9,266 nt of DNA from an uncultured Clostridia bacterium (GTDB lineage Bacteria; Bacillota; Clostridia; Oscillospirales; Ruminococcaceae), in the NCBI GenBank assembly GCA_947427325.1, contig CANEHP010000084.1, positions 1 to 9,266 of the forward strand, read 5' to 3'. Both the position numbers and the translations under genes were made by a program. Numbering within the stretch: position 1 is the first letter of the stretch; each line of letters begins with the position of its first letter. This document shows, one piece after another, positions 5,317 through 9,266 of the stretch. The notes under the pieces were generated by a model. That model was given only the letters and a program-made list of their open reading frames with translations, was not told the origin of the DNA and did no database searches.

Positions 5317-6477
5317 ATGGAACTTCAAATTGGTGAAAAAATCAAGTACCTGCGCAAAAAAACCAGCCTTACTCAGGAGGATTTGGCAAATGCCCTCGGA
5401 ATTACCTGTCAGGCAGTTTCTCGCTGGGAATTAAACGCCGCATATCCTGATATGGAGCTGATTCCTGCCATTGCAAATTACTTTGGAATCACTATTGATG
5501 AATTGTTCGGCTATGAATATGACCGAAAGAAAAAAATTGATGAGATAATTGAAAAGATAGACAAGTTTAATATTAAATCAAGAAGTGACGATGATTGGAT
5601 AGAAAAATGTCTGCTGATACTTCGTGAAGGAATTGCTGAATTTCCCCAAAACGAAAAACTGCTGATTACTCTTGCAGACACACTTTCGGAAGCAGGGTGG
5701 AGAAAATACGGAGAACGGGTGTATTATGATGATGACGGATATATACGTCACGACTTTGACAAACATAAAACAAACAACTATTGGTTAGAGGCAGTCAAAA
5801 TATGCGAAAGTCTTATCAGAACTACAAACGATAATGCAATATCCATGAAAGCAGCACGAATACTTGTAATGCTTTACTGCAATTTAGGCGAGTATGAAAA
5901 AGCCGTTTCCTTTGCCGAACTTACGCCATCCCTCTCAAATTCCCGCGAAATAATGCTTTCAGCCTCATCGGACGGAAAAAACAAGGCAGAGTACACGGGA
6001 AATGCACTTTTGAAATTAGCAATGGAATTCTCCGAACAGCTTATACAAGGGCTTATGATCAATATTCACAATTATGAAAGCGATTTGCCTATTGAAAAAA
6101 TCAATGGGTTGATCTCCCTGTTTTATCTAATTTGTGAGGACGGAAATTTCGGAGAATATCATGGAGAGTTAATAAAACTATACCTGTATTTATCGAGAAT
6201 TCAGTGGGAAAGAGGTTATCACGATGACGCATTTTCCTCTCTTGACAATGCGCTGGAACAAGCTAAAAAGCTTGAAGCCCTGCTTGACGGCAAAGAGCAC
6301 TATTTTACTGCGGCTTTGGTTTCACATGTAAAATGCAAGACCGGAAATCCTACAACAATTACCGATTCACTACCCGATGATTGGCCTTTTTGGCAAATGC
6401 CGGATTGTTCAACGGTTGAAAAAGAAATTAAAGCAGATCCAAGGTGGGCAGAATGGACAGAAAAAGCAAGGAAATAA
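5317..6477 (+). CDS. XRE-family transcriptional regulator with TPR-like C-terminal region
   Basis: A 386-residue cytoplasmic regulator. Residues 6-62 form a helix-turn-helix of the Cro/CI (XRE) type: TQEDLANALGITCQAVSRWE (19-38) covers the two DNA-contacting helices, followed by the usual IANYFGITIDELFG (52-65). The rest (about 70-345) is helical, with pairs such as IAEFPQNEKLLITLADTLSE and LVMLYCNLGEYEKAVSFAEL resembling tetratricopeptide repeats. The tail is Trp-rich (356, 359, 377, 380). This architecture is common in Clostridia, where the C-terminal part may sense a peptide or protein partner; the signal is unknown here. It has its own promoter and an AAGGA ribosome binding site (5306-5310), and flanking terminators make it monocistronic. 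No obvious target gene is adjacent. Confidence 0.88.
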   Translation: MELQIGEKIKYLRKKTSLTQEDLANALGITCQAVSRWELNAAYPDMELIPAIANYFGITIDELFGYEYDRKKKIDEIIEKIDKFNIKSRSDDDWIEKCLLILREGIAEFPQNEKLLITLADTLSEAGWRKYGERVYYDDDGYIRHDFDKHKTNNYWLEAVKICESLIRTTNDNAISMKAARILVMLYCNLGEYEKAVSFAELTPSLSNSREIMLSASSDGKNKAEYTGNALLKLAMEFSEQLIQGLMINIHNYESDLPIEKINGLISLFYLICEDGNFGEYHGELIKLYLYLSRIQWERGYHDDAFSSLDNALEQAKKLEALLDGKEHYFTAALVSHVKCKTGNPTTITDSLPDDWPFWQMPDCSTVEKEIKADPRWAEWTEKARK

Positions 6478-6543
6478 TTTATAACGCAAGTCCAACTCGT
6501 ACTAACTTTCAATCATAGTTATACTTTAACAATAATTTAGTAC

Positions 6544-6590
6544 AAAAGCGGTTAGTGCCTTTAAAACGCACCAACCGCTTTTATATTTAA
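6544..6590. terminator. Bidirectional terminator between the XRE gene and the PPK2 gene
   Basis: AAAAGCGGTT (6544-6553) pairs with AACCGCTTTT (6573-6582), and after one A/C mismatch GTGC (6555-6558) pairs with GCAC (6568-6571). On the + strand the stem runs into TTTTATATTT; on the - strand it ends in four Ts. It lies between two converging genes and can serve both. The rest of the 211-base gap (6478-6688) shows nothing else firm. Confidence 0.85.
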
Positions 6591-6688
6591 TTACAAACTC
6601 TCATAACCGTCACTAACAGCAACCATTCTGTCCAAATCCCGATAAAAACGCATCTTAAATGTGTCAGCCGCAGTTTTATTCTTCCCTA

Positions 6689-8191
6689 TTAACAATGCTT
6701 CTCGATCCACATCTCAATAGTATCATTGATAATATTAAGGGTTCTGATTCTTCCGTACTTCTTGTCGTTATTCTCAATAATATGCCAGGGAGCGAAATCG
6801 GTAGAGGTCTTTTGGAGCATCTCATTAACCGCAGCCTCATACTGATCCCATTTATCCCTGTTGCGCCAGTCCTCATCTGTTATTTTCCAACGCTTTTCGG
6901 GAGTAGTCATACGGTCATTAAAGCGGCGCAGCTGTTCTTCCTTGTCAATATGCATCCAAAACTTAAGTACCAAAATTCCGCTTTCAAAAAGGTTATTCTC
7001 AAATTCGTTAATTTCCTGATAAGCGGCTCTCCAACGCTTTTCTTCGGTTATTCCCTCTACCCTTTCAACCATAACTCTGCCATACCATGTTCTGTCAAAT
7101 ATTGCCACGTGACCCGTCTTGGGAATATGCTGCCAGAAACGCCATAAATAGTGACGGTTAAGCTCATAAGGCTCAGGCGCAGCGATAGGTACGGCTTCAA
7201 ATCCTCTCGGATCAAGTGCGGAGGCAATTCTGCGTATAGTGCCGCCCTTTCCTGCGGCGTCCCAGCCCTCAAAACAAATAACCACGGGGAGCTTTAAGGC
7301 ATACAAACGCTGATGGAGCTTAGCCAAACGCTTTTGCTGTTTTTTAAGCTCCTCGCTGTAAATATCCTCACTTAATGATTTATTAAGATTTACCAAGGAT
7401 AAAGGCGCTTTAGTTGCCATTGTAAATATTTCCTTGGGAATTTTCCTCTTTGGCATCTCGCCTATGGATAAAGGACGGTTCATCAGCTTGTCGTCAACGG
7501 CCGTAATTATTGTTTTAAAGGCCTCGCATACGGTGCGGTATTTATTATCGGCGTTTATAACCACCCAAGGAGCATATTCCGTATTTGTATATTCAAGCAT
7601 TTTATCATACTGCACAAAATACTTATCATAATTTCTGTTGCGCTTTAAGTCCAAATCGGTAACACGCCAATTTGTGCTTTTACTGTCAAGTAATTTTTTA
7701 AAACGACGCTTTTGTTCACTGCCGTCAATCTGTAAAAATATTTTAATAATTAAATATCCGTCATCAGTAAGCTGCCGCTCAAAGACATTCGCCATATTCA
7801 TTCTTTCAATAGCTTCCTCTTCGGTAATGCCGTTTTCCAAAACAGCAGGCACTATCTCCTGATACCAGCTTCTGTCAAGAATACACAGCTTTCCCTTTTC
7901 GGGTATATTATTCCAGAATCTGTGCATAATAGGCATGCGTTTTTCCGCATCGGTAGGCTTTACAGTGGAATAAACCTTGTAAGAACGGGGGTCAAGGCAA
8001 TTAATTGTTTTGCCGATAACATAGCCCTTTCCCGATGCGCCCCAGCCTTCAAAGACAATTATAACAGGCAGCTTTTTTTCCTTAATTTCCTGCTCTAATT
8101 TTCTCATACGAACCCGTAACGCTTCCGCTTGCGCCTTGTAGGTTTCTTTATCGTCAATAAAAACTTCCCTTTGAATAATTCTGTCTAACAT
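6689..8191 (-). CDS. pap: Polyphosphate:AMP phosphotransferase, two-domain PPK2
   Basis: PPK2 class II enzymes transfer phosphate from inorganic polyphosphate to AMP, making ADP. The 500-residue length matches the fused, two-domain form. The second domain has an intact Walker A, EGWDAAGKG (308-316), a Walker B-like IFDRTWYGRVMVER (364-377) and the lid region WRNRDKWDQYE (442-452). The first domain repeats the plan with EGWGASGKG (48-56), ILDRSWYQEI (104-113) and RNYDKYFVQYDKM (186-198). In it the Walker A aspartate is replaced by Gly51, so it may be structural or regulatory and the second domain catalytic; this is inference. AAAGGAT just upstream (8205-8199) supports the start. The gene follows glgD after a terminator, so it is expressed by read-through or from a promoter I cannot identify. 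Confidence 0.96.
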   Translation of the reverse strand: MLDRIIQREVFIDDKETYKAQAEALRVRMRKLEQEIKEKKLPVIIVFEGWGASGKGYVIGKTINCLDPRSYKVYSTVKPTDAEKRMPIMHRFWNNIPEKGKLCILDRSWYQEIVPAVLENGITEEEAIERMNMANVFERQLTDDGYLIIKIFLQIDGSEQKRRFKKLLDSKSTNWRVTDLDLKRNRNYDKYFVQYDKMLEYTNTEYAPWVVINADNKYRTVCEAFKTIITAVDDKLMNRPLSIGEMPKRKIPKEIFTMATKAPLSLVNLNKSLSEDIYSEELKKQQKRLAKLHQRLYALKLPVVICFEGWDAAGKGGTIRRIASALDPRGFEAVPIAAPEPYELNRHYLWRFWQHIPKTGHVAIFDRTWYGRVMVERVEGITEEKRWRAAYQEINEFENNLFESGILVLKFWMHIDKEEQLRRFNDRMTTPEKRWKITDEDWRNRDKWDQYEAAVNEMLQKTSTDFAPWHIIENNDKKYGRIRTLNIINDTIEMWIEKHC

Positions 8192-8228
8192 TGCAGTAAT
8201 CCTTTCAATGAAATATCCTTACTTATCC

Positions 8229-8257
8229 AAAAAAGCCGGCAAAGATGTCGGCTTTTT
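8229..8257 (-). terminator. Intrinsic terminator after glgD
   Basis: On the - strand, positions 8257-8247 and 8240-8230 pair over 11 bp (AAAAAGCCGAC with GCCGGCTTTTT, one G-U pair) around a 6-base loop, followed by a run of six Ts (8234-8229). It lies 25 bases after the glgD stop and about 38 bases before the PPK2 start. Confidence 0.85.
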
Positions 8258-8282
8258 AGTCTCTAAATCATAGATAAATGAA

Positions 8283-9266
8283 TTAAACTGACGCACGTTT
8301 TCCTACGAAAACGGGATATGTCTCTGTTCCGCCTATGCTGCGGTAATTTCCGATGAGAACCTGTTTATCGGTAATAACATAGTTCATCTCACACTTTTCA
8401 CCCACAACGGTGTCCTGCATAAGAATGCAGTTTCTTACCACAGCGTGCTTTCCCACCTTAACGCCTCTGAAAAGTACGCTGTTTTCAACAGTACCCTCAA
8501 TCATACATCCGTCTGCAACAATGGAATTTCTGCACTTTGCGTCAAGACCATACTTTGCGGGAGCTTCGTCACGAACCTTTGTGTATATGGGATCATCGCC
8601 GTTAAACAGCTCCTTGCGAACATTGGGATTCATAAGCTCCATATTTGTGGAGAAATAAGTCCTAATGCAGTCGATCTGAGCAGTGTAGCCGTCAAAGCGA
8701 TAGCCGAAAATATTAAGCTCAGGCAGCATATGCTGAAGAACATCAACCTCAAAGCTGTACATATTTTTTCCTGCTTTTTCGATTACAAGATTCTGCAAAA
8801 ACTCCTTTTTCATAACGAACATATTAAGACTTACATTATGCTCGCCGCTGATTTCGGGACGAACAAGAACATCATAAATTTTTCCCTGATCGTTAACGCT
8901 TAACAGGGTTTTCGTCTTTGAACGCTCGGAATCACAAACCATCTTTGTATAGACAACAGTAATGTCTGCGCCTGTCTCCTCGTGATTTTCAAGTACCTTT
9001 TTAAAATCAAGATTGCATATAACATCGGTGTCGCTGATAAGAACATAGTCGGCGTCGGAATAGCGAAAAAAGTCAAGTACACCGGACAAAGCTTCCAGTC
9101 TTCCTCTGTAAAGACCGCCGTTAATGTGTCCGTAAGGAGGCAGGAGATGAAGTCCGCCGTTCTTTCTTGACAAATCCCACTCTGCGCCTGAGCCTAAGTG
9201 ATCTATCAAGGATTGATAGTTAGCCTTTGTAATTTCGCCAACGGTATTGATCCCGCTGTTTACCAT
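8283..9266 (-). CDS. glgD: Glucose-1-phosphate adenylyltransferase subunit GlgD (5' end missing)
   Basis: GlgD is the non-catalytic or regulatory partner of GlgC in Firmicutes; together they make ADP-glucose for glycogen synthesis. The 327 visible residues run to the natural C-terminus. The methionine at the window edge (MVNSGI) is not the start: it is the internal motif NMVNSGI, normally around residue 45, so the gene continues beyond 9266 and the full protein should be about 370 residues. Visible parts are SGAEWDLSRKNGGLHLLPPY (26-45), the nucleotidyltransferase core with YVLISDTDVICNLDF (74-88), and a left-handed beta-helix C-terminus from about 245. GlgC-type catalytic and allosteric residues are not obvious, which is why GlgD is preferred over GlgC. 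glgC probably lies just upstream, outside the window. Confidence 0.93.
   Translation of the reverse strand: MVNSGINTVGEITKANYQSLIDHLGSGAEWDLSRKNGGLHLLPPYGHINGGLYRGRLEALSGVLDFFRYSDADYVLISDTDVICNLDFKKVLENHEETGADITVVYTKMVCDSERSKTKTLLSVNDQGKIYDVLVRPEISGEHNVSLNMFVMKKEFLQNLVIEKAGKNMYSFEVDVLQHMLPELNIFGYRFDGYTAQIDCIRTYFSTNMELMNPNVRKELFNGDDPIYTKVRDEAPAKYGLDAKCRNSIVADGCMIEGTVENSVLFRGVKVGKHAVVRNCILMQDTVVGEKCEMNYVITDKQVLIGNYRSIGGTETYPVFVGKRASV

Noticed and set aside
6659..7147. 162-codon + strand open frame antisense to the PPK2 gene
   Set aside because: The opposite strand encodes an unmistakable PPK2; this frame has no ribosome binding site or family likeness.
9264..9266. ATG at the window edge as the start of glgD
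   Set aside because: MVNSGI is the internal conserved NMVNSGI motif; the N-terminal nucleotide-binding segment of about 45 residues is missing, so the gene is truncated by the window.

Overview
The window looks like chromosomal housekeeping DNA from a low-to-moderate G+C Gram-positive bacterium of the class Clostridia, probably a gut-type Ruminococcaceae/Oscillospiraceae relative. The evidence is the rplU-prp-rpmA-obg order, an L27 made with the N-terminal extension cleaved by Prp, an L21 leader RNA, strong AGGAG-type ribosome binding sites, mini-RNase III, a YitT/DUF2179 protein, and a GlgD-type glycogen protein. The genus-level guess is inference; no rRNA is present.

Left part (1-1214, + strand): a near-consensus sigma-A promoter drives a structured L21 leader, then rplU (L21), prp (the protease that trims L27) and rpmA (L27).

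Middle (1215-1769): a 555-base gene-free stretch. It holds a hairpin just after rpmA and then a block of about 338 bp (1311-1648). The block is bounded by imperfect inverted repeats, is packed with back-to-back perfect hairpins and ends in two intrinsic terminators. It looks like a non-autonomous MITE-like repeat lying between rpmA and obgE, genes that are adjacent in most Firmicutes. It should largely uncouple obgE transcription from the ribosomal protein promoter.

1770-5127 (+ strand): obgE, mrnC, yitT-like and yebC are packed closely (3-base gap, 23-base overlap, 39-base gap) and end in a terminator at 5150-5180. They look like one operon themed on ribosome and rRNA maturation and translation, plus one membrane protein. 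5317-6477 (+ strand) is a stand-alone XRE regulator with its own promoter and a candidate autoregulatory operator; it shares a bidirectional terminator with the converging gene.

Right part (6544-9266, - strand): a two-domain PPK2 polyphosphate:AMP phosphotransferase lies downstream of glgD, whose 5' end is outside the window. A terminator separates the two. The pair joins polyphosphate use and glycogen synthesis, two energy-storage systems.

No phage, CRISPR, defence or toxin-antitoxin genes are visible. The most unusual item is the hairpin-rich repeat element at 1311-1648; everything else is ordinary core-genome content.
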